Below, one piece after another: positions 17,686-27,299 of a stretch of 64,000 bases of DNA. The DNA is from Lewinellaceae bacterium (GTDB lineage: Bacteria; Bacteroidota; Bacteroidia; Chitinophagales; Saprospiraceae). The stretch covers positions 248,001 through 312,000 of the forward strand of contig JACJYB010000006.1 of NCBI GenBank assembly GCA_020636355.1. Direction: 5' to 3'. The notes beneath the pieces are model-generated. The model had not been told where the DNA came from. It did no database searches and was given only the letters and a program-made list of their open reading frames with translations. The stretch's first letter is position 1, and the number at the start of each line of letters is the position of its first letter. Position numbers and translations under genes: made by a program.

Positions 17686-20600
17686 ATGGAGAATATCCGT
17701 AGTCCGTTCAAGTTTTTGGATCCTTACACCTTCAAGGATCGCAAAATATTTTTTGGCCGGTCCCAGGAGATTGAGGCGCTGTATAAAATGGCCTATCAAA
17801 CGGATATCATGCTCATCTACGGGCGTTCGGGTACCGGTAAGACCAGCCTTGTCCAGTGCGGCTTAGGCAACCGGTTCAATGAAGCTGACTGGTTTGATAT
17901 TTTCGTGCGGAAAGGCAAGGACATTAATGTTTCCCTTTACCAGGCTCTTGCCCGGGTGGCGAAAACTCCATTAAAAAAAGATGCGACCATTGTCCAGATG
18001 GTCAAGTCGGTATACCTGGACTATTTCCGGCCGGTCTATTTATTGTTTGACCAGTTTGAGGAGTTATTTATCCTGGGCACTCCTGAGGAACAGGAACGAT
18101 TTATCGACGACATGGACCGGTTAATCAAGGCTGAGTTAAACTGCAAGATCATCCTGATCATGCGGGAGGAATACCTGGCCAGACTGGATAAATTTGAGAA
18201 AAAAATACCTTCCTTATTCAGTAAAAGATACCGGGTCGAGCCTATGACCCATTCCAACGTCGGTGAAGTCATCCTAGGCTCCTGCCAGGAATTTGGCATT
18301 CCGGTCACGGAACCGGATATCGTGGTCACCAAAATCATTGAGCACGTCAAAGACGAGCAGGGAGAAGTCCCGCTCGCCTACCTCCAGGTGTACCTGGATC
18401 ATCTGTATAAAGTCGTTAAGCGCAAGGGTACCAATCCGGTGACTTTCACCCCCGGCCTGGTAGATCAGGTGGGTGGTATCAGCGGTGTGCTGGGTACCTT
18501 TCTGAAAGAACAGGAAAAGGAACTACAGGAAGAACTGAAACAAAAAGACCCGAAGGTTCCACGCTATGCCGTACGGTCCCTGCTAAACCAGTTTGTCTCT
18601 GTGGAAGGCACCAAACAACCGATGAACCTCCAGGAGATCAAGGTGAATCAATTATCAGCAGATCAAATCAGGTTTTGTCTGGAATACCTGGAAAACAGCC
18701 GGATCATCCGGTCTAAGGATGAAACCTACGAGCTGGTCCACGATACCCTTGCCAAGCACATAGCGAATCAGCGCGATGCCAAAGAAGTCGCGATGCTCGA
18801 GGTCGTAAAGTTGATTCAGGATCGCCTGGCCATCAACAAAAAGTGGCAAAATGCCTATTCAGAACGCAAATTGAATTTGGGTCAACTGCGAAAAAATCTG
18901 ACCCGGTTTAATCAAATGAAGAACTTCCTGAGTTCAAAGGAAATTCTGATCATTGAAGAACAGCGGCAAAACCTGCGTGATTCAAACCGCCTGTCAGGAG
19001 AAGAATGGTCCTTTGTTGATGAAAGCATCCAATACCACAAACGTCGCAGAACCCAGCGACGCTGGTTGCGGGGATCCACGATTGGCGGGCTGTCTTTTGG
19101 TCTGGCCATATCTTTATTTTTTGGAAATAAAGCGCGCAACAATGAAAAATTAGCCAATTACAACCTGGCTCGTCTGTACGAAGAGCGCGCTACGGCCGCT
19201 TTAGCCGATGGCAACCGGCCGGATGCCTGGTTGTATACGCTGGAGGCCCTCCACCTGAAATCGGCTTATAATTTACCCAAATCCCTCAACCGGCTGATGG
19301 ACCCCGATCTACAACCTAAGGTCGCCTACCGGGAGTCGGGATTAAAATTTAACCAATCGATCAACCTGATCCATACGACCCAATCCAAAAACCGGCTGGT
19401 CTTATGCAACTCCAAAGAAATTTTGGTGGTAGACCCGATCCGGGACAGTCTGGTCAATAATTTATCGCTTTATGTGGATCACAACTTGTTGTTACTGGCC
19501 TTTCCCAACACTTCGTTTGCCAGCAGATCGGAGATACGTGATCTGGCCTTTGATCCGGAAGATAAGCTGGCATTGATGGTATTCCGCGATGATAGCATAC
19601 TCAGAGATCATCCTGCGCTGCTGAGTGAACGTGTTTATCAATGGAACCTTGAAGATCGAAAGCGACGAACGCCATTCATTCCCCAATACCACCAGAAAAT
19701 TTCAGCTGGCGCATCGCCGGGTCGTACCGTGAAAGCCACTGGCATCGATGTATCACCAACCGGCGATCTTTTTGCGGTGAGCCGGTCAGACTCCTCGGTT
19801 GCTATCTATGCCATGGATGCCTTTGATCCTGCCGGTTCCAGACCACCGAATGTCATCATCTCATGCAAAAGTCCGGTTCAGGATTTAAAATTTAGTCCTG
19901 ATGGTAAATCCATTGCTATGGGCATCGATTCCGGTCAGGTTGCTTTTTATTCGCTTGACGGTACGCTACAATATACGCTTAGGGAAAAAAGTGATCAACC
20001 GATCCAGGAATTACAGTTTCTTCCGGGAACGGACCGGATCGCGGGCATAACATTTAACCGGGGCATTTCTATCTGGTCGTTGGGTTCAACCGGCGAGAAA
20101 GAGTACCTACAGGATTCCATCCTTGCGGCCAATCAGTTTTTAATGACTCCCCGGAATACCCTGGTCTATGGAATTGAGAATGCGATTTATTTTCAGAATC
20201 TGATCAATCCCGTTGAGGACCCCTTCAAATATTTTTCCAAAGGCGCCATATTGACCCTGGGCTACGACCAGAATACCAACCGCCTCTATTATGCTACATC
20301 AAATAAAGAGCTACACTGGATAAATTTGAATTTCCAGTTGTTTGATGAAAAAGAATCGAAATGGTATCTGGATAATTTTGTCACCAATTTCGGCGAACCC
20401 TGGACCATTCGATTACTGGACACCATTTACAAGAAGTCATTCCATGCGTTGTCCAAAAAAATTGAACAATCGTACCTGAAATCGGAGAAAGACTCTCTGG
20501 TATATCTGGCTAATTACAAATATTACGGGATGGAGCTCAGGGAGCCCCGGGTGATTGATTTTACCGGTAATGATGTCATCCGGTATAAAAGTTCCAAGGA

Positions 20601-21609
20601 ATCCAGTTATCCGATCGTATACCGTGACTCCATTGTCCTGACACCGGATGGTGTATCGAATATGGCCAGCGCGGTATTTATCCGGTCCACCATGCAACCT
20701 CCATTTACCGTTCGCTTTGATTATTTGATGCGAAATGAAAAAGGACCTTATCCAAATGGCAAATGGGATGAATGGCCCGCGGATGGATTGGTGTTGATGC
20801 TTTTTAAAGACAGCACCGCCTATCGCAAACAAATACCTAATGGCAATAATCGCGGATTTATCCTGGATAACACCGGGTATGGCCTCCATTTCGCCACCTT
20901 CACGGAAAACGATATCCAGCTGATGGATGGAGCCGGTAATCTGTTGTTCTCCATCCGCGATGCCCAACGTTCGCCGATCAACCCACCCGTGTATACCGAT
21001 GGCAATGAATGGCGCCACATCCAGGTGCTGGTTTCCAAAGACCAGATAACCGTACAATATGCCTGTGGGCGCAGCTACACCTGGCGCGGCAACATAGATC
21101 TGCAATTCGGAGGATTGGGATTTGCTGCCGGGACCGGAGGTGCAACGGCCAAACACCTGATCCGGAATGTGCAGATTGATCCGGATCTTTTGCTAGCCTA
21201 TGCGGGCAATGCGACCATTACGGGTAACCGGGTAAGTGTGCGTGCAAACCCGGTCATCAACAGCGCCAATATCCTGCTCAAGTTGGATGTGGGCGCCCAG
21301 GTCCAGGTATTGGACTCCATCAACTCCAAACCCGATAATGCCGTGATTGCCAAACAGTCTTCGGTGGTTGAATTGGATGGAGGTGGTACTTACTCCATCA
21401 ACAAAGGGAAAGGTATGGAACTCCTGCAGCCCGAGGCGGAGAATGGTCAATATCATATCCGCATTATGAGTGCAAGTGGAGTCACAACTACGGGAAGGAT
21501 AGCGGCGACGGATGTAGAAACGCCCGAACTGAAATGGTACAAAATATCGAGCCCTTGCATTGGCCGCGAAGGATATGTGTATGCGCCGTATGTCGCATAC
21601 AATCGATAA
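17686..21609 (+). CDS. Membrane STAND NTPase with beta-propeller, lectin-like and SH3-like domains
   Basis: A 1307-residue protein. Residues 10-370 are an nSTAND1-type P-loop NTPase: FFGRSQEIEALY, Walker A GRSGTGKT (46-53), Walker B LLFDQFEE (119-126) and the winged-helix-like ELVHDTLAKHIA. A basic stretch HKRRRTQRRWLR precedes a single membrane helix (about 462-480), so the NTPase is predicted inside and the rest outside. Residues 545-900 read as WD40-like propeller blades (GIDVSPTGDLFAVSRSDSSV; DLKFSPDGKSIAMGIDSG). Residues 985-1168 resemble an L-type lectin (ADGLVLMLF, GFILDNTGYGLHF, LQFGGLGFAAGTGG). The last 135 resemble bacterial SH3 domains (NRVSVRANPVINSANIL; WYKISSPCIGREGYVYAPYV). Partner of the CHAT protease immediately upstream. 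Confidence 0.87.
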   Translation: MENIRSPFKFLDPYTFKDRKIFFGRSQEIEALYKMAYQTDIMLIYGRSGTGKTSLVQCGLGNRFNEADWFDIFVRKGKDINVSLYQALARVAKTPLKKDATIVQMVKSVYLDYFRPVYLLFDQFEELFILGTPEEQERFIDDMDRLIKAELNCKIILIMREEYLARLDKFEKKIPSLFSKRYRVEPMTHSNVGEVILGSCQEFGIPVTEPDIVVTKIIEHVKDEQGEVPLAYLQVYLDHLYKVVKRKGTNPVTFTPGLVDQVGGISGVLGTFLKEQEKELQEELKQKDPKVPRYAVRSLLNQFVSVEGTKQPMNLQEIKVNQLSADQIRFCLEYLENSRIIRSKDETYELVHDTLAKHIANQRDAKEVAMLEVVKLIQDRLAINKKWQNAYSERKLNLGQLRKNLTRFNQMKNFLSSKEILIIEEQRQNLRDSNRLSGEEWSFVDESIQYHKRRRTQRRWLRGSTIGGLSFGLAISLFFGNKARNNEKLANYNLARLYEERATAALADGNRPDAWLYTLEALHLKSAYNLPKSLNRLMDPDLQPKVAYRESGLKFNQSINLIHTTQSKNRLVLCNSKEILVVDPIRDSLVNNLSLYVDHNLLLLAFPNTSFASRSEIRDLAFDPEDKLALMVFRDDSILRDHPALLSERVYQWNLEDRKRRTPFIPQYHQKISAGASPGRTVKATGIDVSPTGDLFAVSRSDSSVAIYAMDAFDPAGSRPPNVIISCKSPVQDLKFSPDGKSIAMGIDSGQVAFYSLDGTLQYTLREKSDQPIQELQFLPGTDRIAGITFNRGISIWSLGSTGEKEYLQDSILAANQFLMTPRNTLVYGIENAIYFQNLINPVEDPFKYFSKGAILTLGYDQNTNRLYYATSNKELHWINLNFQLFDEKESKWYLDNFVTNFGEPWTIRLLDTIYKKSFHALSKKIEQSYLKSEKDSLVYLANYKYYGMELREPRVIDFTGNDVIRYKSSKESSYPIVYRDSIVLTPDGVSNMASAVFIRSTMQPPFTVRFDYLMRNEKGPYPNGKWDEWPADGLVLMLFKDSTAYRKQIPNGNNRGFILDNTGYGLHFATFTENDIQLMDGAGNLLFSIRDAQRSPINPPVYTDGNEWRHIQVLVSKDQITVQYACGRSYTWRGNIDLQFGGLGFAAGTGGATAKHLIRNVQIDPDLLLAYAGNATITGNRVSVRANPVINSANILLKLDVGAQVQVLDSINSKPDNAVIAKQSSVVELDGGGTYSINKGKGMELLQPEAENGQYHIRIMSASGVTTTGRIAATDVETPELKWYKISSPCIGREGYVYAPYVAYNR

Positions 21610-21654
21610 CCCTTCCGGAATAGCGAATAACTAATGCTTACCTGTCAAGACACA

Positions 21655-22845
21655 TCAAGGAACCAAACGATCCAGCGCCCTGACCAACCGGACAGTAACG
21701 TCGGAAATTTCTTCCCGGGAGATCGTTAAGGGCGGTGCCAGCCGGATGCTTTCCATATTAAACAGGAACCAGTCGACCAGTATGCCTTCCTCCCGGGCCA
21801 ATTCGACCAGCTGCAAAACACGGTCCTGAGTACCGAGGTCTAGCGCGATCAACAATCCGAAATTCCGGATCTCCCGGATGGTTTTATGCTGTAATCCCCG
21901 GACCAGAAGGTCCGCTTTTTCAGCGACCTGTTCAATCAATTGCTCTTGTTCGAGCACCTCCATCGCAGCCAGTGAGGCCGCACAGCTTAAAGGGTTGCCA
22001 CCAAAGGTAGTCATGTGACCCAGCATTGGATGATGTGTCAGGACCTGCATCACTGAACCGGATGCGATAAATGCGCCAAGAGGGAGTCCTCCGCCAAAGG
22101 CTTTGGCAACCAAAAGGATATCCGGCTGGATGTCGTATTGCTCGAAGGCAAACCAGGTGCCGGAGCGGCCCATTCCGGTCTGTATTTCATCGATGATAAG
22201 CAGGGCGCCGGTTTCGTCACAGCGTTTCCGCACCGCGCGTAAGAAGGTGGCGTCGGCAGGGTGGATGCCAGCTTCGGCCTGAACGACTTCCAATACGACC
22301 CCAGCCGTCGCCGGGGTGATGCAGTCGATGCTGGAAAGATCATTGAAAATCAGGTGCCGGATACCGGGCAGTAAAGGCCGGTAGGCGCCAGTGAAATAAG
22401 AATCACTCATCAGACTCATGGCTCCCTGTGTTGAGCCGTGATAGGCATTACGGCACGCCACAAAATCATAACGGCCGGTGTATCGTTTTGCCAGTTTCAT
22501 AGCGCCTTCAACCGCTTCGGCTCCGCTATTGGTAAAATAGACGCTCGTCAACGGCTCCGGTAAATGATCCACCAATTTTGCGGCAGTCCTTAGTTGTATG
22601 GATTGGATGTGTTCCCCGTAGACCATGGTATGGAGATAGTCATTCGTCTGGGCATGGATCGCTGCGGTTATGTGCGGATGCTGATGACCCAAATTGCTGA
22701 CGGCAATTCCGGAAATCAGATCGTAATGAGGTTTCCCCTGCTCATCGTATAAAAATACACCAAACGCTTTGCTCACCTGGAAAGCCAGTGGATTGGGGCT
22801 GGTCTGTGCGATATGACGGAAAAACAGATCGTGATTGCGGGGCAT
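21655..22845 (-). CDS. Class III aminotransferase (acetylornithine/GABA transaminase-like)
   Basis: About 396 residues of a PLP-dependent fold-type I aminotransferase, class III. Diagnostic segments: SNLGHQHPHITAAI, YFTNSGAEAVEGAMKLAKRYTGR (phosphate-binding loop), the LIIDEIQTGMGRSGTWFAFE signature and VAKAFGGGLPLGAFI with the PLP lysine. The C-terminal small domain is complete. The ATG at 22845 is preferred over a TTG four codons upstream. Candidate substrates are N-acetylornithine, ornithine or another omega-amino acid; no arginine genes are adjacent, so the assignment stays at family level. It converges with the STAND gene, 45 bp apart. Confidence 0.9.
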   Translation of the reverse strand: MPRNHDLFFRHIAQTSPNPLAFQVSKAFGVFLYDEQGKPHYDLISGIAVSNLGHQHPHITAAIHAQTNDYLHTMVYGEHIQSIQLRTAAKLVDHLPEPLTSVYFTNSGAEAVEGAMKLAKRYTGRYDFVACRNAYHGSTQGAMSLMSDSYFTGAYRPLLPGIRHLIFNDLSSIDCITPATAGVVLEVVQAEAGIHPADATFLRAVRKRCDETGALLIIDEIQTGMGRSGTWFAFEQYDIQPDILLVAKAFGGGLPLGAFIASGSVMQVLTHHPMLGHMTTFGGNPLSCAASLAAMEVLEQEQLIEQVAEKADLLVRGLQHKTIREIRNFGLLIALDLGTQDRVLQLVELAREEGILVDWFLFNMESIRLAPPLTISREEISDVTVRLVRALDRLVP

Positions 22846-23341
22846 CTTTTTTATCAAAGTTAAGATTATCTCTTAAGATGCCCCCGATATTGAGGAGTAG
22901 CCCAAAGGGTTCTATCAGGGTCTAGCAGGAGGTTATTTTTTTTGACCTTAAACTGAGAGCCTGATCGCTCAAGAAAAAAAGTAGTTTTCTTATCAAGAGA
23001 ACATGCGCCAGAGCAATTCCGTTGATGGTGTAATATTATAAAAAATTTAATACTTAGTTAACCTTTCAAAAAAATATATTCAATTTTTTTTCATGTACAT
23101 AAGTCTAAATACGAATCAGCTAAACAATTAAGGTAATTTATATATAAACTACTGTTTATTTCAAAACCTACCCTTTGGACTAGCGCTGTGCAGGTGGGCT
23201 CCCGCAGGGAGCAGCCCAGCGGGCCGAGCCCAGGCGAGCACCGGAACATAGCGGCCCGCGGGATTAGCCAATAGCTTTTCAGTCAGCTACGAGCTGCGTT
23301 AAAACCGAAAACATCGATAAAGCAGTACGGCGGGCAGTCCC
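22846..23341. other. Gene-free 0.5-kb region, AT-rich with a GC-rich structured segment
   Basis: No protein gene is supported here. The first 330 bp upstream of the aminotransferase is AT-rich with poly-A/T tracts (around 22935 and 22973) and should hold its promoter. A compact GC-rich block at about 23179-23275 stands out and is listed separately. The last 65 bp precede the stop of the DUF1501 gene. Confidence 0.6.
23179..23275. ncRNA. Candidate structured RNA or dispersed repeat (GC-rich)
   Basis: Within AT-rich DNA lies a roughly 70% GC block that folds in two parts. The arm GGGCTCCC (23196-23203) pairs with GGGAG-CAG-CCC at 23207-23217 around a GCA loop with a small bulge. The arm GCGGGCC (23219-23225) pairs perfectly with GGCCCGC (23253-23259). 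There is no open reading frame of note and no T-run directly after. It may be a small RNA, a 3'-end structure of the DUF1501 gene on the minus strand, or a genome-wide repeat; sequence alone does not decide. Confidence 0.4.
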
Positions 23342-24532
23342 CTACCCAAATAGAGGAACGGGCATGAAGGATTCACCAAGGATGGCGGATGAATCCGCAT
23401 GGAGCCAGCCGGTCAACAGCTCCTGATAGATACTGCGGAAATCAATACGATAATCCAGGTCTCCATCAACTAGCCGGGTTAAATCCGGAACTGCATGGCG
23501 GAGCGGATCGCCGGACAGGTTTCCGCCAGCCAGCCAAACCTGGTTTGCAGCACCATGATCGGTACCCCGACTAGCATTTTCAGCGACTCGCCGGCCAAAT
23601 TCGGAAAAAGTCATTACCAGCGTATCGCTCCAAAGCTGATGCCGTTTAAGTTCTGTCATAAAAGCCTGCATGGCTTCAGCATATTGAGTAAAAAGATTGG
23701 CCTGGGCCTGTTTTTGATTGGCATGGGTATCAAATCCGTCCAGGCTGGCATAAAAGATATGAATGTCTTCATCCGAAAGTATCAGGCGAGCAATGATCTC
23801 AAGTTGTCTGCCCAGTGCAGTGGCGGGAAATGCTTCTGTCAGCGGATGGCTCTCAATGGCCTGATGCAGGACATCTGCGGCCAGATGGGTTTCTTGCATA
23901 ACCTGATACAAATAATGCAGGTCCGAATGCTCCGCAATTCCCTTACGCCGGGATAGCGCACGTAAAAAAGGATTGGATGCCGTGCGGTACAGCAGATCCG
24001 GGTTTTCCATGACAAATCCCTGCCTGTCTGCACCCTTGAGGGTCAAACTCAGGGCATCTCCGGTTTCCAGTGCAGTATATGGCGAACAAGAGGTACACTG
24101 ATGGTCCAGGTATCTGCCCAACCAGCCGGTGGACCACGTTTCCCGACTACCGCTTCCGGACTGCCAGATGTCCATCGATCGAAAATGAGAACGGTCGGGA
24201 TTGGGGTAGCCCACCTGATTCAGGATATGAATACCTCCTCCCAGGATATCCGGGGCAAGTGGGCGCAAAGCAGCATGCAAACCCAGGTCTTTCTGCAATA
24301 AAATGGATTCTTCCTCATGCAGTGCCAGGGATGGCCTGGATTGATAGTATGGGTCCTGCCCTACAGGAATGAGTGTATTAAGCCCGTCGTTTCCTCCGGA
24401 CCATTGAATGATGACCAGGATCTTTTTTTGCCGTGAAGTGGCTTTTGAGGACACATACTGACGAATAAATCCCGGCATCAGCATTCCGGAAGCGGCAAAG
24501 GTAGTGTGCTGTAAAAATTGACGACGTCGCAT
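23342..24532 (-). CDS. DUF1501 protein (secreted, Tat-type signal)
   Basis: A 396-residue DUF1501 protein, a family related to sulfatase/alkaline-phosphatase-like folds. The N-terminus MRRRQFLQHTTFAASGML is a twin-arginine-type signal. Family blocks: ILVIIQWSGGNDGLNTLIP, SHFRSMDIWQSGS, HIFYASLDGFDTHANQ, TLVMTFSEFGRRVAENASRGTDHGAANQVWLAGG. All are in one unbroken frame, in contrast to the second DUF1501 gene at 61489-62973. It is paired with the DUF1800 gene upstream on the same strand, the standard arrangement in Bacteroidota. Function unproven; the conserved genes are proposed to act in the periplasm or at the surface. Confidence 0.92.
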   Translation of the reverse strand: MRRRQFLQHTTFAASGMLMPGFIRQYVSSKATSRQKKILVIIQWSGGNDGLNTLIPVGQDPYYQSRPSLALHEEESILLQKDLGLHAALRPLAPDILGGGIHILNQVGYPNPDRSHFRSMDIWQSGSGSRETWSTGWLGRYLDHQCTSCSPYTALETGDALSLTLKGADRQGFVMENPDLLYRTASNPFLRALSRRKGIAEHSDLHYLYQVMQETHLAADVLHQAIESHPLTEAFPATALGRQLEIIARLILSDEDIHIFYASLDGFDTHANQKQAQANLFTQYAEAMQAFMTELKRHQLWSDTLVMTFSEFGRRVAENASRGTDHGAANQVWLAGGNLSGDPLRHAVPDLTRLVDGDLDYRIDFRSIYQELLTGWLHADSSAILGESFMPVPLFG

Positions 24533-24598
24533 CCAATTGATTTTTTTATAGTTTAAAAGGCATTTCCAGGGACGTAGATCTCGATTCCGGTTCTTCCA

Positions 24599-25939
24599 TC
24601 AGGCCATCTGGTATTCAGGCGTCGCCATAAAGGCAACCGTCCGGACCTTAAAGGATTGATCCTTGCCGGCAAGTACCTGGTCCAGGTAACTTATCAATGC
24701 CTGGCGATCGTTCCCGTTCTGAGCCAGGAGCCAGGTTGCCAAAAAGTGACTGAGGTCTTCTCCGGGTGGGAGTTTCTGCATCAAGGTCTCCCAGTCCACC
24801 TTCCAGTTCTGCTTTTCTTTCCTTTTGTTTGACAGATCCAGGGCCATCAAAGGGACACTCACGCGCAATTGTAAGGAGGCGTTATCGACCCAAGCACGTC
24901 CCCCCGGCCAGCCGGCTACATTGGGCGGGTTAAACAGCATCTGACCGGTTAACCGGAAGAACCGCCCCAAACCTTCTTCAGGGGGAAGGCGATATTGGAA
25001 AGCACGACTGAGTCCTGCCAGCCAGGCGACCGGTGATTTGATCTGGGAACCCAAATGCCGGGGTTGATAAAAATGATCCGCAGTAAAGAGAAATCGAAAA
25101 ACGGGGCCCAGCTCATAACCAGATTGAAAGAGCAGATCTGCCATCTGATCAACCATCGGTTCGTCGACATCGGAATTGACGAAGAAATGGTAAATCCTGG
25201 AGGCGATAAATCGTGCCGAAGCCCTTTGTTCCAGGATCAAATCGATGATGTCTTCTCCATCCCAATTTCCGCTATGACCCATAAATGTCTTGACTCCAAA
25301 GTCATGGTGCTGGCGCTGGAAAATGAATTTACCCTCAAAATTGGCCGACCACCCGGTGAACGCACGTGCTGCTTCCCTGACGTCCTGTTCGGTATAATGA
25401 CCCCGCCCGATGGTAAATAGTTCGAGCAACTCCCGGGCAAAATTTTCATTGGGATGATCTTTGCGGTTTTGTTGATTATTGAGATAATTGATCATGGCGC
25501 CATTGCGGGCTATGGCAAGCACCAGATCCCGAAAATTGCCCAGGCCGTGTTGTCGCAGCGCATTCAGATAGTTGACCGCATTGATGGGGTTTTCAATCCG
25601 GCAGGCGAAATGACCATGCCAAAACAGGCTTACCTTTTCGATGAGCTGGGCGGAAACAGGGCTTTCAGCCATGCGTAGAAACCAGGCATAGGCAACTTCC
25701 GACGTAGATTTCCTGGCTTGCTTTCGCAGCTCTAAGCGCTCTTTGGAGCTTAGCTTCCTGACCTTTTCTTCCGTCAGGGTTCCGACAAAATCAGAATCCG
25801 GCAATGGGGGTATCTGTTCCGACCAATATGCATCGAATAATTGGTGCGGTGACCGCCCCCTGAAATGAATGAATTCGTCCATGGTCAGTCCAAATCCGGC
25901 TCTCAGGCTCAGGTGGGTAATTTCGGTACTTCCTTCCAT
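24599..25939 (-). CDS. DUF1800 protein
   Basis: About 446 residues of DUF1800, recognised by LSLRAGFGLTMDEFIHFRGRSPHQL, LRQHGLGNFRDLVLAIARNGAMINYLNNQQNRK, ENFARELLELFTIG and PPNVAGWPGGRAWV. The ATG at 25939 is chosen; a TTG 18 codons upstream (25993) is possible but adds only polar residues. The DUF1501 gene begins 66 bp downstream, so the two form an operon. No signal peptide is seen, which is common for annotated DUF1800 proteins lacking their extreme N-terminus and leaves localisation open. Confidence 0.92.
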   Translation of the reverse strand: MEGSTEITHLSLRAGFGLTMDEFIHFRGRSPHQLFDAYWSEQIPPLPDSDFVGTLTEEKVRKLSSKERLELRKQARKSTSEVAYAWFLRMAESPVSAQLIEKVSLFWHGHFACRIENPINAVNYLNALRQHGLGNFRDLVLAIARNGAMINYLNNQQNRKDHPNENFARELLELFTIGRGHYTEQDVREAARAFTGWSANFEGKFIFQRQHHDFGVKTFMGHSGNWDGEDIIDLILEQRASARFIASRIYHFFVNSDVDEPMVDQMADLLFQSGYELGPVFRFLFTADHFYQPRHLGSQIKSPVAWLAGLSRAFQYRLPPEEGLGRFFRLTGQMLFNPPNVAGWPGGRAWVDNASLQLRVSVPLMALDLSNKRKEKQNWKVDWETLMQKLPPGEDLSHFLATWLLAQNGNDRQALISYLDQVLAGKDQSFKVRTVAFMATPEYQMA

Positions 25940-26095
25940 GCGTGTTTTTGTGTTCAAAGCCTTAGACGAGGAAAACAAGTCAGGGTTTACCAAGTCAGGG
26001 AAATAAAAATGTTAGCGCTATGTTAAACCATCGCCCGTTCCCGTTTATATCCGGTCCAGGAGGGGTGGGTCTTTCGAAAATGCCTGAGATTGCAT

Positions 26096-26103
26096 TATTT
26101 TTG
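26096..26103 (+). promoter_or_regulatory. Bacteroidota-type -7 box (TAnnTTTG) for the thioredoxin gene
   Basis: TATTTTTG at 26096-26103 matches the Bacteroidota -7 consensus TAnnTTTG and lies 26 bp before the ATG at 26130. A partial -33 box (TTTC at about 26072) sits at roughly the right distance. No Shine-Dalgarno sequence follows. Confidence 0.45.
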
Positions 26104-26129
26104 TATTGTTCTAAACACAAAGGTTCGAC

Positions 26130-27287
26130 ATGATAAAAATTAGGCTCCTCGTTGCAACGCTATTTATCAGTGCCTCGGCATGGTCCCAGGGTATTGAGTT
26201 TTTTCATGGCAGTTATCATGAGGCTTTTGCCATGGCCAAGGAACAAGGCAAGCTCGTTTTTGTGGACGCATTCGCTGAATGGTGCGGGCCGTGCAAACGA
26301 ATGGCAGCTACCGTATTCCCCCAACCGGCGGTAGGCGACTATTTTAATGCAAATCTGATCAGCCTGAAAATTGATATGGAGAAAGGCCAGGGCCTGGAAT
26401 TCCGGAAGACTTATCCGGTTTCTGCCTATCCGACGTTTTTTTTCCTGGATGGCGACGGGAATATTGTATCCAAGGTTACCGGTGCCCGTGGACCGGAACA
26501 ATTCATCCAGGTAGCGCAAGCTGCCGTGAATAAATACGATCCCAGCGCAACCTTTGCCCAGGCCTATGAGGGCGGTGACCGCAGCTACGAGACCGTATAT
26601 AATTATGTAAAATCATTGAATAAGACCCACAAGCCCAGCTTAGCCGTATCCAATGAATATTTGAATGCGCAGACCGATCTTTCGACACCGGAAAATCTGC
26701 GTTTCATCTACGAGGCCATGGTTGAAGCGGATAGCCGCATATTTGATCTTTTCATCGAACACCGGGCCGGCATCGAAGCGGTAGAAGGCGCTGAAGCCGT
26801 TCAACAGCGGATTCTGAAAGCATGCCAGGCAACGGTGGACAAAGCAATCGAATTTCAATTTGATGCCCTCGTGGAGGAAGCACAAATGAAGGTCAGGAAA
26901 AATTTACCCGGCCAGGCGGATGCTTTTATCGAGACTTCATCGCTGGCCTATGCAAAAGCTGCCGGTGATGCCAAAACCTATATGACCTTAAGCAAGGACC
27001 GGGTGAGCGGTTCGTATAAGAAGGACGCCAGTCGCCTTCACGAAGTTGCAGCTGAAATGGAGCAATACTTCAACCAGGATCCGGAAGCGATGGCCTATGC
27101 CGCGAAGCTGGCTAAAAAAGCCTGTGAATATGGTGGCCAGGCGCAGTATTATCTGACCTATGCCCAAATCCTGCTGCACCAGGGCAATACCAAAGATGCC
27201 ATGGATCAGGCCAACCATGCCTTGAAATTAGCTCAGGACCGTAAAGAGGATTGTGGAGAAATCGAACGCTTTATCAAGCAGATCTAA
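26130..27287 (+). CDS. Secreted thioredoxin-family protein with helical C-terminal region
   Basis: A 385-residue periplasmic protein. A signal peptide (MIKIRLLVATLFISASAWS) is followed by a thioredoxin-like domain at residues 22-135: KLVFVDAFAEWCGPCKRM with the redox motif CGPC, then the cis-Pro loop VSAYPTFFFLDGDGNIV. Residues 145-385 are helical with TPR-like elements (AKKACEYGGQAQYYLTYAQILLHQGNTKDA). The layout corresponds to DUF255-like or 'thioredoxin family' stress proteins of Bacteroidota, presumably disulfide reductases or chaperones in the periplasm. It converges on scpA with a 12-bp gap. Confidence 0.9.
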   Translation: MIKIRLLVATLFISASAWSQGIEFFHGSYHEAFAMAKEQGKLVFVDAFAEWCGPCKRMAATVFPQPAVGDYFNANLISLKIDMEKGQGLEFRKTYPVSAYPTFFFLDGDGNIVSKVTGARGPEQFIQVAQAAVNKYDPSATFAQAYEGGDRSYETVYNYVKSLNKTHKPSLAVSNEYLNAQTDLSTPENLRFIYEAMVEADSRIFDLFIEHRAGIEAVEGAEAVQQRILKACQATVDKAIEFQFDALVEEAQMKVRKNLPGQADAFIETSSLAYAKAAGDAKTYMTLSKDRVSGSYKKDASRLHEVAAEMEQYFNQDPEAMAYAAKLAKKACEYGGQAQYYLTYAQILLHQGNTKDAMDQANHALKLAQDRKEDCGEIERFIKQI

Positions 27288-27299
27288 AAGTGAACCTTG

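Noticed and set aside
20437..21156. 239-codon open frame on the minus strand inside the STAND gene
   Set aside because: It lies entirely inside a well-supported coding frame with recognisable domains and has no family pattern itself.
22858..23180. Small genes or tRNA in the AT-rich gap
   Set aside because: Both strands are closed by stops and no cloverleaf arms or CCA end are visible.
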